This document shows positions 35,708 to 49,000 of a stretch of DNA of 64,000 nucleotides, piece after piece. The notes beneath the pieces are model-generated. The model was not told the origin of the DNA. It was given only the letters and a program-made list of their open reading frames with translations, and did not search any database. Positions within the stretch are counted from its first letter, which is position 1, and every line of letters starts with the position of its first letter. Origin of the DNA: Schistosoma haematobium (lineage: Eukaryota; Platyhelminthes; Trematoda; Strigeidida; Schistosomatidae). The position numbers and the translations under genes were made by a program. Location: the NCBI RefSeq assembly GCF_000699445.3, contig NC_067195.1, forward strand, positions 59,247,591 to 59,311,590, read 5' to 3'.

Positions 35708-35996
35708 CATGTTGTGGTGCGTGCTACTTATATTGACATAAGTAGTATATGACGGGAGTCAGGAATGTAATGTCTGGCACCGGAAGATGGGGAAGATCAA
35801 GAAAGGAAGAGTGGGAATAGAAAGCAATTAGTATGGAAATGCAAGAACAACGAAGTTCGAGACAATCATTGAACATTTTGCAAATTAAGTATTATAGTAT
35901 GTTTTTTTTCTATTTTACCAAGTAACTGTAATTTTGTGCTAAATATGATTCGATTGTTCCAACCCGTGTTCAGTTCACTACAATTTATGTCAAACT
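35708..35996 (+). repeat. Family E dispersed repeat
   Basis: Blocks GTGGTGCGTGCTACTTATAT, AATGTCTGGCACCGGAAGAT and GTTCACTACAATTTA follow the same order as in 38873-39166. Confidence 0.55.
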
Positions 35997-35999
35997 CTA

Positions 36000-36410
36000 C
36001 TAGTTAAGTTGGAATGTGCCTACTAGTTTAAGTCACACAACATTGTGTGCATTTTGTTGAGATATAAGGTGATGACTGAGCGTAGTTGACCTAGATTATA
36101 TGCTACTTAAGACTTATTAGCAAGCTGTACCTGTTTTTTTACACAACTGATGTTTTCTGACGTATTCAACCCTGTTTCATCCAGCTTCATAGTCAAAGAC
36201 ATTACCACAGGGCTATCCAAACAGAGACTGATCACGTATGCCAATTCTTTACTCGTGCTGATTGATTTTTTTGTAGATCACGTTAGATTACAGGCACACC
36301 TCGCTGACGAGCCGCAAATAGCACGAGGCCTGGGCTTTGTGTTAGATACCTTTAACCACCACCTTGCATTTATCGGATCTATAGACCTAGTAACCATTTC
36401 CATTCAGTAA
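36000..36410. repeat. Family C head-to-head pair, eroded
   Basis: A minus copy (36000-36215; A-box-like TAGCCCTGTGGTAATG on the minus strand) is followed by a 5'-truncated plus copy (about 36285-36405). The plus copy carries GCTGACGAGCCGCAAATAGC ACGAGGCC, a hammerhead-like core with GAGG in place of GAAA, and CTTTAACCACCACCTT as in 3640-3808. Confidence 0.5.
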
Positions 36411-38344
36411 CTGGATGGACGATTCTTTATCATTTAAAGCAGAGATCGTCGAACATGCATCTGATCTCTGAAAGCAAGTGTATAGAATGAAAAAGCTCTT
36501 GATACGAAGAAAAATGCGTCATTGAGTTGAATTCTGTTTAGTATTAGCTATAAGTTTACTGTGGATATATATGAACATAAATCGAAAGGGAACCATTTCG
36601 ATAAGCTAAATATATAAATATAATCCTTGGACAACAACAAAAATTATCAAGTCGCCTAATGTTTTGAGTGTTAAAGCGTAAAAGAATAACAGTAATCGTT
36701 ATGAAGTTAAATACTCAAGGTTGTGTTTAACGTAAAATGGATTTGAAGTCATCATAAATCACAATAAACAGCATTGACTGTTACACTTTATTTGATGATG
36801 TCTGTTGCATAATCAGAAAAATGTCTTCAAATCCAACAAATTAACCAAACGTCACTCATCTGAATTATAGTCTCCTAACTTTGTATCACTTTATACATCA
36901 ATTTCTTATATTTCGGCGGGTAGTCTTGGCCAGTAATCTATCTTATTTCAAACGAAACAGTAACATCAATACTATCTTAAGACAGTAGTAACTAAACCTC
37001 ATAACAAATTCTGTCAATGGTTTGAACTCTCTTGTTTAAAATTTCAACACGACTAGGTGGTTTTTTGGACGATAACCTATTCGTTGCATCGACATCGAAA
37101 TCCTAAACAATTATATGTCAAAAGATGGTACCATCACCTCACTAATCGAGAAAAGGAATAGATATTCGGAATTGTCGGAACCAAAGTTCCGTGGAAGATT
37201 TGAGGTATGACTGGTGAGTTTCATCCACCAAGGAATCGAAACAAACATAACAGGCGTCAATGAATGAGGACCATGCAACATAGTAAATCGATTATATATG
37301 TACTTGTAAACCACTGGCTACTGTCTTAGCTGTCTATGCGTAACAATCTCAACATGAGGCCTGAAAAATGTAATTTTGTATAATAAAGTATGATACTGTA
37401 CACTTCACCGTTTCTCATTAGGATTTCACCTATGGAAAAAGATTTTGTGAAATGTTACATGAACTTTGAAGTAGACTGATATCATCAAAAAAATTATCAG
37501 TTGTTATTAAATCTCAATGCTGTGCTTAAACGATATTCTGGGTTTTATCCCCAGTAGTGATTGTGAATACCTACTTCTAAAGATTATGAAACTTGAATAA
37601 AAATGTTGCAAAATAATTTTTTGCTTTCATTGCTTTTGTAGCTAACTTTAGTGTTTGATAAAATAATATTGAAAACAATATAGAGGAGACTGTAGTACAG
37701 TCGATTTCAGTTACCGTAGTTCCCTATATATAAATATATATATGTTTATTTTAATCTTGGTTCAGTAAAACGTTGAAAGAAATAGCTAATATGAAAGTTA
37801 TTTCAAACGTTTTGATATTTACTATTATTCACATTTCTTTCACTGAATGTAATAATCCGGTATCATTCATGTCTATATTATATCATCTACTTGACAATGT
37901 CAAATAAAAATTTTTTCATAAGTCATACTGTAGTTGCTTATTTCATATTATAAATATATACAGTATTTACCTGTCTTGATAATCCAAAGATCAAAGGTTT
38001 TACTGTACATCGTTACTTTTGCAAAATATTCTGTTATATTATAAACATAAATAGTACCGACAACAATTGAACATGAAAGTGATTTTGATCATTTTAACAC
38101 ATAGAATTTGTAACAACTGTCATAATGCTGCCATCAAATATATATATATATATATATTAGTAAGGATGAAGATAGGAATTATACGTTATATGTATATTTA
38201 AAAGTTAACTAACTCAAATTCTGTATACACTTCAGAATTAATACTATTCATATCGTGATTCGATTATGTCGGAAAGATTTAATATGAAACTAACACATGA
38301 TAAGTAAATTTTCCAAACAATCTATCCACTGATATAATTTTATA
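36411..38344. other. Spacer, nothing recognised
   Basis: (TA) lies near 38140-38157. No splice-consistent coding segment was seen. Confidence 0.3.
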
Positions 38345-38700
38345 AAAGTCAAACTAAATACACTTATATGAATTTGTAGTGGCTGTGCTTCGTTGACCAA
38401 TCACCCTCGTAACCGTTATCATATAATCCTCAACGGTGTTTGAAATCAGAAGGCAAAGAGAAGCAGCGACTACAGTTTTATTAGCAGATAACTCAGATCA
38501 CAAAGCAGTGAGGCGAATGAGTGAGTCAGCGAACCGAGAGTGTAGAGTAATAAATGTACATGTATATATGTATAAGGAAATGAATGGATCATCGAATCAA
38601 TTAAACAGTTAATAATAAAGCTAGCAGAATGAATATATGTGTAGGCAGTAAGCAATGCTCAAGCATACATATTCATACAAGCACAACAATAATAAAGGCA
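38345..38700. repeat. Family F repeat, diverged copy
   Basis: CTCAAGCATACATATTCATA CAAGC resembles the right end of 27827-28170. The left half is less similar. The class is unknown. Confidence 0.3.
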
Positions 38701-38872
38701 CAATAAGTTGTTATAGTACGGATGACTTTGTCCGCTAAATAAGTTAACAAAAGCGCTTAACTGAGTTAAATGAGAACAAACTCAATTGGACGTGAGTTGC
38801 TATCAGTTTTTTCTATGCACACATGTAAATAAACTTATCCCAATTTCATCAGTATTTGTTTTCTATTTTAAT

Positions 38873-39166
38873 GATATTGTGGTATGTGCTACTGATACCG
38901 ACGGATATAAGTAGTAAGTATCATCAATAGGAAGTGAAATGCTTACTGGCGGAAGGTTAAGAAGATCGACAAAAAAAAACAGAACGAGAACAAAGAATGA
39001 TTGGTGTAGAAACAAAGGAACAATGAAGTTTCAGACGATTGATTTACATTATGCAAATGAAGTATTCATTGCATGGTTCTCAGATTTTATTAAGAGATTC
39101 TGTAATTTTGTATTCAAACGCATTTGATTGAACTTACTGGTGCTCTAGTTCACTACAATATTATTA
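38873..39166 (+). repeat. Family E dispersed repeat, fullest copy
   Basis: It runs from TGTGGTATGTGCTACTGATA through AAGGTTAAGAAGATCGAC and AATGATTGGTGTAGAAAC to TCTAGTTCACTACAATA. Stops in all frames; non-coding. Confidence 0.6.
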
Positions 39167-41815
39167 TGCTGTTATCTTAGAAACAGGGAGCTTGAATTAT
39201 AAACTATCAATAAGTTATTTTTAATAACTTATTACATTTATTTAAAAGAAAAATATACTGGAAGTAATGTTAGTATTTTGGATAATTTGAAAGCTATTTC
39301 CAGAATGACAAAAAGAATAATTTAGAATCTCTGACTTTTTCAAGATTTAAAACTGTTGAACATTCAGCAAATTAAAATAAATCAGTTAATTAGCCCTTCA
39401 AAGATTTCATTAATATCAGGGTTGATATCAATTTTTAGTCAAATTTTATTCCATTTAAATTACTAGTAAATGAACGAAAAGCAAAGGTCTTTTAGATCAT
39501 ATAGAAATTTTTCTTATTTAAAAAATCTAGATCATTTCGTTGCTTGAGTTATTTTTTAAATGAATTTTAACGGAAGCTCCCTATCCTTTTTCTGTTGTTT
39601 TTAAAAATGAAATCTGAACAAAAGTATATTCAATGTTAAAACACAGTGGCAAATAGTAGTGTATGTTAGAACTTTATACTTTACGGTATTAAACATCAAC
39701 GCAAAGTGAATGACTCATTCTGTTCTCATGGTCACATAGATCGGAGTTCTCGGACAGCATTTCCACCGCAGGAATTTCCTTGATAGTAAAACCATTTTAT
39801 TAAACTTTAGCCGTTTCTAGTTTACTTGATATGTTGCCTGTGAATTTCAGTACTACAGTAGACTTCTAATGATCAATTTTTTCTCTATAAAAAATAAACT
39901 GGAGAAACAATTCTATTATTTCAATAAAATCAAACTACGTCACATCAGTGTGAATTTTATTGACTCCTAAAGATCTGACGGCAATTGGGAAAATAAAGAG
40001 AGATAAATATATGTTTACTTCACCGGTATCTCGACTGAACTGTATTCACACCTATCAGTATTTTACACCAACCGCACGACAAAAACCCAGCCAATATTTC
40101 GGACTTCACTTGTAGTAAATTCATGCTTTAGTGTTTGAACTCCGTATAATATTGCTCTCATTGAAGAACTAAATAAAATTTTTAGTATCAGTGAGTCAAG
40201 AACAGTAGTGCTTTCTCTTTAAGTAAACAAAACTAATGCATATAGTTATTTCAATAATTTACATATCTTATCCTCGAAAAATGATGGAAGAAATATATAT
40301 AAGGATGTAGGGTCACACTGCTGAGCTAACCTTTGTGGTATCTATCATGTTTGAACGTTAAAATAAGCATTTGAAGAATCAATATCAGTGATGAAGAATG
40401 GAAGAGGAATTAAAATAACACTTCGGTACCACAGTTTTTCCAAAATTCCTTTGGGAGAAAACGCGGACGGAGAATTTATGAAACTGCTCACAAATATTTA
40501 AATGAATCTGTGAACTTTCGGGTCAGAAATGTGTATCATAATAACGATGTTGTACATCACTGAGGTGCTGCCGAGAGTTCACTATCTCGTCGACACTGTC
40601 ACACATATAACTGTTTTTCTTGCAGATTCTAATGACCGTCCTCATAAGCCGGTCTTCATCTAACGGGCAACAAACTGGTAACTCATTGCCACATACGGTA
40701 AGAAATACGTTTCTCTTAACGTGGGTTTACGCACACCCATTCATCGGATTTTAGATTGTACGGTATTGACCTGCTACAACACCACAGTCTACTCATCGAC
40801 GCGCGCTAACGGAGGTTAGTAGACAGAGGTATTAATTTTTCTAATTATGGAACTTTATTTTATGGTTGTAGACTATCCCTAATCACTTTTAAGCATATAG
40901 TCAAGCAATACTACCACACATTAAAAACCTAACACTACCCTACTAGGTGCGACTGTCTGATGTGAAACGACTCCCTGAATTTTTTGGGACATCCTTTTGA
41001 TCTCGAGGCATTTGGCCACTGAACGGCAAATTGACGGTCATTACAGATTACACGGAAAGGACCACAGTCAAGCATTTACGTACTTTCAAAGGCCTAATAA
41101 GCTTTTATTGACGGTCCGTAACGAATCACATGTCTCTCAGGGAACCCTTAACAGATCAACTTCGTGGAAATGCTAAATTCCTTCATTTGAACGAAAACAC
41201 GAACAAACGAATCTCCACAGTTAAGGGAATTATCGCAAAAGCAACAATATTCGCACGTCAGGACATCAACTACCATTAGTACCACATTAGACACTTCAAA
41301 CTCCGCAATCGAAAGAGTCTTATAATAATGGGTAAATAACATATGTGAACGTGATTTGGCAACGAATAAATAAAGGACTGTTTGAATGGAAGTAATTTCA
41401 AAAAATTTTAAATAATATGACGAGACGTTTTGTGGCGGTGAAAATGTCCTTAAAATGAATGGATCTATATGTCTTTGACATCTATGATGACGTCATTTAT
41501 TTTGCTAAGCAACCCTATCTGAAGGCTCTCGGTCACGCAACCGTATCAGATCACGAGTTGGTATGTAACAACTTCAGTTGTTTGGTTAAGAGTTGAACAC
41601 AAACATCTAAGCAACTGTCAGGACATTAAAGCTGAAGTATATACTCACTTCCTTATTTTGTGTAGAGATTATATTTTCTGTTATTTTATATGGGATACCG
41701 AAAAGCTTTGTGTGTTTGTAAATATAACCTTGTGCTTCACTCCACCCTCCAGGAATAAAAATAAAGACATATTTTCATACTGTTCCGATTTCTTCTACCA
41801 GTAGAACGAAGGATG
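39167..41815. other. Repeat-poor region, nothing recognised
   Basis: It is less AT-biased than the left part of the window and has no A-, B-, C-, R- or RTE-type copies. No exon with good splice sites was recognised on either strand. Confidence 0.35.
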
Positions 41816-42190
41816 TGTTACGGTAGAAATAAAGACATTTGGCTGACTAAAAACTTCATATTGTATATTATTGATTTCACTGTGTTTTTGGATGTATTTG
41901 TTTTACTCAACTTCTGAATCTGTTTGTTTATATCATTATTTTCGGACATTTTGGTTTCTCTTTGTCTTTGGTTTGGTATTTGCTCCGTGAACCTACAAAA
42001 TTGAAGGCTTTTTGTAATTGTTATAATTATTGTTGTTAGAACGACATTTGGGTCGACAATTTGTGAATTGCGAATAAACTTTGGTACCTAGATTTGAGTT
42101 TGGTTTTATTATTAATTTGATTTCGTAAATTGCAAATAGATCGCTACACCGCACTTCAATAACTGAACGAGCAAAAGCTTGGACGTAACA
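41816..42190 (+). repeat. LTR candidate with primer-site-like sequence
   Basis: The segment starts TGTTACG and ends CGTAACA, perfect 7-bp inverted ends, and contains GAATAAAC (about 42071) as a possible poly(A) signal. TGGTGCCCATAGG follows directly, which resembles a tRNA primer-binding site. The 5-bp flanks do not match and no gag-pol follows, so it may be a lone 5' LTR or chance. Confidence 0.4.
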
Positions 42191-45100
42191 TGGTGCCCAT
42201 AGGCACGAAACGTACGCTTTATTATACAATCCTTACAACTGCTAGCCAGCTTAAACCAAACGCTTCTCGACGTATCGGTAGCTTTTCAAATATACATTTG
42301 AACCCCTTCATTCCTAACTTTTGATCTGACTGTGTTGGTATACTTCGATTATAAAGGTGTTACGTGTTAAGACATCGTCAAATTCAGAATACCTGTCACA
42401 TTTTTACCATAAAATTTAATTGGAGAAATACAGTGTTTGGATTCACTGATGACATTTTAGTCTCTTTTCATAATAAGCACGACGCAGTCAGGCAGACATT
42501 ATGATTATGCTGTACTAAAAGATGATTTTTCGTAGCCTATTGGTCTGATTATAGTTTGAAGGAACGTACGTGCCATGAACTCAAATCTTCCGATTACTTC
42601 TGTATAATAGATTTAAGCTAAGGCCGATTGTATAACGGCGTCAATAAGAAGCCAAATGAGATTTACGTGGGATTGGTTTATCCCATGCAATCGGTAACAC
42701 AGATAGACACAAAAAAGAAAAAATGAAACAAAGCGGAGAGGACAAGCTTGCTGACTTATCTTGATTTAGCGCAAGTGACTCCCTAAGGTCAGACAAAAAA
42801 GTAAAACAGATGTGATGAATAGGATGATCGACACACATACACTGTTGTATAAAACACTCAATTTTATTCGCGGAAAACAGATATGGTCAAAATGTAGGCC
42901 GAAAAGCATAAACTTATTTTCTGCCCCAAAGCTAGAGCAATCCACGTAGCTATGAAGGTATTAAACAGTAAAAACTTTTACGATTTTTCATCCACCTTCC
43001 GTACTTCAAAATCAAGGTAGATAAAATCGCTTAATTTTTCCGAGACACCTTATTCTCAGCTCTCTCCATGACAGCTGAATGGATTGTAGCTCCTCTGCTT
43101 TACTAAAATTCCAGTGAATCAAGTGAAAGGGTTATCATTTACAATCGTAGTTATCCTGGCATCAAGCAAAAAGTAAAAAATAACTAAAGTTAGGGCTCAA
43201 AAGTTGATCCTCGTTGAAAATTATGGAGCGACTCCACATCACTAAGTAAAATTAAATACACCCAAAAAGTGCTTGATGATTCACACGCACTAAACTATGA
43301 AAAAAACTGGCTCTCCATGGAATCACAGACATGCACAATTTCTCGGTTTTATGGGTATTCTGAGACATGATTTTTCCTGTTTATATTTCAAATTCTTCTT
43401 CAGTCATTTGAATTCTGTCTCATTAGAGGTGTAACACGTAAGGAATGCATAACAAAAGATATTCTACAATGCCTTCTGCTCGCTCTATGATTTTTCCTAC
43501 CTGTATGTATTGGCATTTTTGCCGATTCTCTGTACATTTTGATATGGCATGAATTTTATTCGGTAACTAAAAGACCATTCTGAACTCCATAGTTTCATTT
43601 AGCTAAGTAGGCCATAGATGTACAGTTTTACACGGAAAAAAGTTTGTAGATGCACAACACGAAGTCATTATAATAACGAATTAACATAATGTAGCGGTAA
43701 ATAAATCCCCAAAATAATTAGCTCTGTAAGTATTCGACATTGGATGCTGACTTCCTGGTAAGGGACTTTCCTTATTTTTAGGTGCAGGAGAAGGAATAAA
43801 GGTCAGATAAGCGTGAACAATCAACCGAATAGCCCAAACCAATCAGATATGACAGTCTAACACGGAATCACCGTTTTAACCCAAAAGATCGCCCTCGAAG
43901 AAACGGATGGCAAAGTGTGCACGATCAAGTATGAACGCATCATGCTTTAATATGAAAATTATCAAGCCGGAAAATTCTTTCAAGCTATGAATTCCCTTGA
44001 AAATGCGCTGGACAATGTTGTGCATAGTTGTGGACTGTGTTATTTCAGTTAAATAACTGGATAATACAATGAATAAAGCAACATTTCACTTCTAATTATT
44101 CATATCCACCTGACTATCTTTTTCCATTCCACATCCTGACATGAATTCAGTCTTTATTGTTCTTTCCCCTGTCTCAGGATCATTAATGTAACCAAGGAAA
44201 ATACTACCCGATTAAGTAACGGCAACTGAAAACAATTACGTGTCAAACTTCTGAAATCAAATGATAACAAAGAACGAGTTGGTAACGATGGGCAAATAAA
44301 TTTGTATATGTTAAATCAAATTCGAAAAATTATGTCATTCCATTTGCTGTAAAGTAAGTGAATTTCAATGGTTACATGGGAGCCATATTTGTTTGTACGC
44401 ACTAAGTCGCTTTGGTGAGCGTTTGAGGAATTTCAAACGAACTCGCAAATGGAGAAATTATAATGTAAGTTAAAACAGAGTTGAAGAATTCAAATCACCG
44501 GAGTTTATGCTTAGCCTGTTTTCATCGTTGGCATATCAAACATAGGAAACAGTAACTACGATCTATAGCTACTTTTCCGGCTTAATACGTATTCGATCTG
44601 ACCTGTTTTCGAATGCCTATATTACTAAGAGATTCAGGCATATTTATTCCGCATTTATCCTCGTTTAACAAACAACTAATACACCCTAAATTCCACATAA
44701 TTTTGCCTCATCGAAATCTCGAGCATATTCACCCTAAGGTGAAGTGAATAAACCTAATGAGTTTTCCGAAACATTTTACACTCACATGCATGTATGTGCA
44801 TGTTAGCGGTTATACACTTGCAGACATACGTGTGATAAAATTTAATTTGTCTAAATATTCAAGTGATTGTTTACAGTTGCATTTGTGCAGTGTTTCTGTG
44901 ACAGATTCCATATCTCCTGTCTATTAAGAAGCAGAGAAAGAGCAAAAGGAAATTTATTCCACCTTCACAAGGCGGGAGATAAGTTCTAGTTATGAATCAA
45001 TCGAAATTCTCGATTCGATTCCATAAAGCCTTAAAACAATATAAAACACACCAATGTATTTGGCTTCATATGATGGACCTTAGGATATATTGGATGCACA

Positions 45101-45999
45101 TTTGACTGGTACTCATAATGTAACTGAGGTTGAAACCATACTACGGACCTCGACGTATTTACCCACCCAATAAATATGACCATGAATCAGTTTTCATTTG
45201 CATTCAGTAAACCTGAATACGATTTTAAATAATTACCAACAATCTGCCATGATATAATTCATTTATGTAAGGTAAATGTTTCACACAAACAGTGCAACGA
45301 TGTGGAGAAACTAGCTCTATGATCAGTTACTTGAGTTTAGGAAAACGGAATATCAGAAATAAAAATCGGGTACATATCATATTTTCTATGGGTGGAACTA
45401 ACGTCTTTTGTTATGAACAGAGAGGCTGTTCAAAACTATTGCGTATAAACAATACAGATGTTTCAGTAGTGAGCACTCAGCCACGTATTTGCTTCAGACT
45501 CATAGGCTTTTCCAAATACGCGAGTATAGATGTCAAAGAAATATAGAGAACATCGTTTAGAAGATTGTTCGTTGCATAAAGGTTAACAACCAGCTTTAAA
45601 GATTGAATAATTATTTCATAGGATTCTTTTTCAAGGTTATGCGTAGTGATGACAGTACAAAACGAAAAACGAAGGCAGAAAGGTATTCAAGCAATTCTAA
45701 TCCATCTAAAACAAAACGGGTCACATATTTGACCACTGATCGTTACCTTTTGAGTAGACGAACTAGCTGGTTTCGTTTAAAACTATAATTGTCTGTTGCT
45801 TTGACCCAGTTTTATTAGAATGATTATTAATTTAGAAACTTCTCACATTTTCAGCGCACTATAGACGTTTTGTTGAAAGCTTTACAAATGTTTAAGGTTT
45901 TTTAACTTTACGTGTAAACTTTACGCAAGTAAGCATTCGATTTACAAGACAGTGAAAAACATGATTGTTTCCAATTTTTTGATAGAAACAACCTATTGA
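42191..45999. other. Repeat-poor region upstream of the coiled-coil gene
   Basis: No mobile element family was recognised. The frame 45292-45546 (84 codons) has no clear motif or splice partners. The promoter of the gene at 46000 probably lies here, but no element could be pinned down. Confidence 0.35.
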
Positions 46000-46065
46000 A
46001 TGGACGGAGATCCACTGAAAGATCTAGCGACAGCAAAACTTACAGCCGAAATTTTTGAAAAGAAA
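46000..46065 (+). CDS. Coiled-coil gene, exon 1 (probable start)
   Basis: ATG at 46000 opens MDGDPLKDLATAKLTAEIFEKK with a GTAAGT donor at 46066, phase 0. It joins smoothly to exon 2 (EKK-YHEIEYEKEKYREEA). An in-frame upstream start was not found, but a separate 5' non-coding exon cannot be excluded. Confidence 0.65.
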
Positions 46066-49000
46066 GTAAGTTTTACGATGAAAGATAAGAAGCATTTATT
46101 TCTCCTTAACATTCTGAAACAACTCATATTTTTCCCGGATATAACTGGAATACACTCATTTACGTTACTTAACTCAGTCTCCAAACATTTAAACACTGCT
46201 TTGCTTGAATGTTAACCTCAAGACACGTATAATTTACTTTAGGTAGTCTATCCGTGGTTGACTGTTACATATATTCCTCACAATCATTAATTATTGTAAA
46301 TGTCTCTTGACAATTAATGCTATCTACTCTGTTTTATAATGAACAGAAAGCTCTAAAGCTACGTACTTCGGACGATTCCACAGTATAACATGTTCAGAAA
46401 GACGTGAATTCCACCAAAATATGATTCTGAATCACGTAAGACAGAAACATTAGGAAGTAAAACCTAAAATGGTTCATAAATCATGATGTGTTTATTAAGA
46501 AACTTTATTTATTAGATAAAAATGTGTATTCACCCTGACGTTAGACTTCATTGGCTCATTTCACTCTATAATTTACTAATCACTGAGTAGATATGTATCC
46601 CGGATTGCTTTTGCACATATCCTTTGTCCTAATACATATGATTCAACTTAAAAGGTCAAATAATAATAGTGTTGTAAATGCACATATCTTGAGCATTCTT
46701 ATAAGCGATGAGTTAAGCAGAACTCAATCTATATTTACAACTAAACAGTGAATAAAATATAAGTAAGTAGGTAGGCATAGATATACAGGGAAGCATACAT
46801 GAATATAAAAAGGTACAGTAAGAGAAGTGAAACATTACACCTATGAGAATAATTATAACGATAAATATAGAGGAATGTACTTGAACACAACTTCAAAAGA
46901 TACACGGTCAGATTAAAATGGCACATTTACTGATCAACCTGAAACAGGTTTCATACTATTGTAATAAGAAGTGCCGCGAGGGACAGAATCATGAACCATT
47001 GACACAATAGGACATCTCAATAAAACATAAAAGGCGAAGACATTGGTAAAGTCGCTTTCTAATATAAAATATAAGAATGAGTGCTGTTAGAGGCATGAGG
47101 GTGGTTATCACTACCCGGTTGCCCACACCGTAGAAGGGTTGTTCTGGAGGTGCCTAAAAAGGAAACTGGATTAGAGGTGGTCTTAGTGACCTGAGAGCGT
47201 GACCGCAGTGCCCAATAGACAACACACGACCTTTTTATGGATAATTTTTGTGTTAGCTCCGTACTTGTTGAGACCTTACCGCCGGAGACGGATATCCGTG
47301 GGATAAGGCGAGGTGTGCATTTTTAGGGTCGACCTTTTCTAACCCCACCCCTCCTTGTGGGAAGGCAGCATCGCTGTCATGTTGGTTGTCTGAAGGAAAC
47401 ACCTTACTGCTGTCACACCTCTGTACATTCAGCAGTACGACTTCGCCTTCGGACCTTAGGTTTGTTGCTTTCGGTCTTACCACTCTTCAACCGACCTGTC
47501 TGACATGGTAGGACCTTGATGAACGGTTGTTCCAGCCAGTACAGCTCGGTTGCTTCATCACGATAGGCAAGCCCGACTACCACGTCAAGGTAGCAACAAC
47601 GGTCGGGAGGTAAAAAAGTAAAATACTAAGAAATCATGAGCAATGAAAATATTATGCCCTTCATCTCCTGCTACCTGTAAAATTACTGTTATAAGTTTTA
47701 CTTGTTGCTGTTGCATTTACATGATGTATAATGACAATCGTCAGAAGAATAATTCCACTTTGTGCTTGTGGTAAGTTCATGTTAGTATTCATTTTTCTGT
47801 GACAAATGTTCAACCAGTTAGTACTAGTCATTAAAATTTTAAAAAGTTTTTTGTCAAATTAACTCAATATTCTTTGTGTATACTGGATTCTGTATTTAAA
47901 TTTTAATATGCTTAAACAGTCTGCTTAGATTCAGTTTTCTTTCACTGTAACTTGTAATGTATCGAAAATCCTACTACTCATAAACAATAATGTATTTTCT
48001 TATATTTATATCATTCCTCATATGTTTTGTAAATCAAGTACCATGAAATAGAATATGAAAAAGAGAAATATCGTGAAGAAGCTCGTCTAGCTAAAAATCA
48101 TTTGGAATTAACAGAAACTGCCCTGAAGAATGCTGAGGAAAAACTCAAAGAGTATCAAAAGAACATTGAAAAGTTAGAAAAGGACCTACACACTTACGAA
48201 TTATTAAAACATCGAAGCCAGGCAGCCGTAGTTGGGCTACAAAAAGTAGCGAGAGAGTCTCAAGACAATGTTATTCATTTAGAATCACGTCTGAGGTAAG
48301 TTTTGAATGAAAAATGCTCATAGATTTTAAAGTTTGTCAGCTTGACTCATTCTTGATACATTGATATTGGTTAATTCAATAACGGTAATCATAGACTGAA
48401 ATCAATATGGACGGATAATAATTCATAGACCTCAAAGTCCATTGAAGTTGACAAAGATATTCTAGACATGACATATATATATACAATCACTAAGAGGTGA
48501 CTATTTTAATGACAAGTGTTTCACTTAGCATAATAAGTATTTCTACTTGTCTACTCCAAATAGATTACTTCAAATGAACTTCGTCAATTGTGCATACAAT
48601 AATTGTTAAAAGTGTATGTGCATACTGAAAAACGTACAGACAAAAAGTGAACTATATATTTTTACCCGAATGTATTGAAATTTTTACTGGCTTCAATGTA
48701 CTGTGAGATTGATATTTAAAACTGATAACATGAGATCTAATTAAAATTAACTATGTTCAATACTATTCATTTTAATTTCTTAGCTTTGGGACAACATAAT
48801 ATCTTAAAATAAACATAACTGTTAAGTATGGATGAAGATTCAGTTTTAGCAACTTAGTAGGCTCATTTAAAAGCACTGAAACATTCATATCATTGTTTAA
48901 GTTACTATGTGCTTCAAATAATGTTTGATTACGAAACAAATATTACTCCCATTCTTTCTATTAAGTGTAAATATTCCAAACTTTTCTCGTTATTTAACAG

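Noticed and set aside
37111..37314. 67-codon minus frame near 37.2 kb
   Set aside because: It has no motif, is short and has no supporting splice sites.
45292..45546. 84-codon frame upstream of the coiled-coil gene
   Set aside because: It has no family motif, weak start context and no splice partner that reads into the gene.
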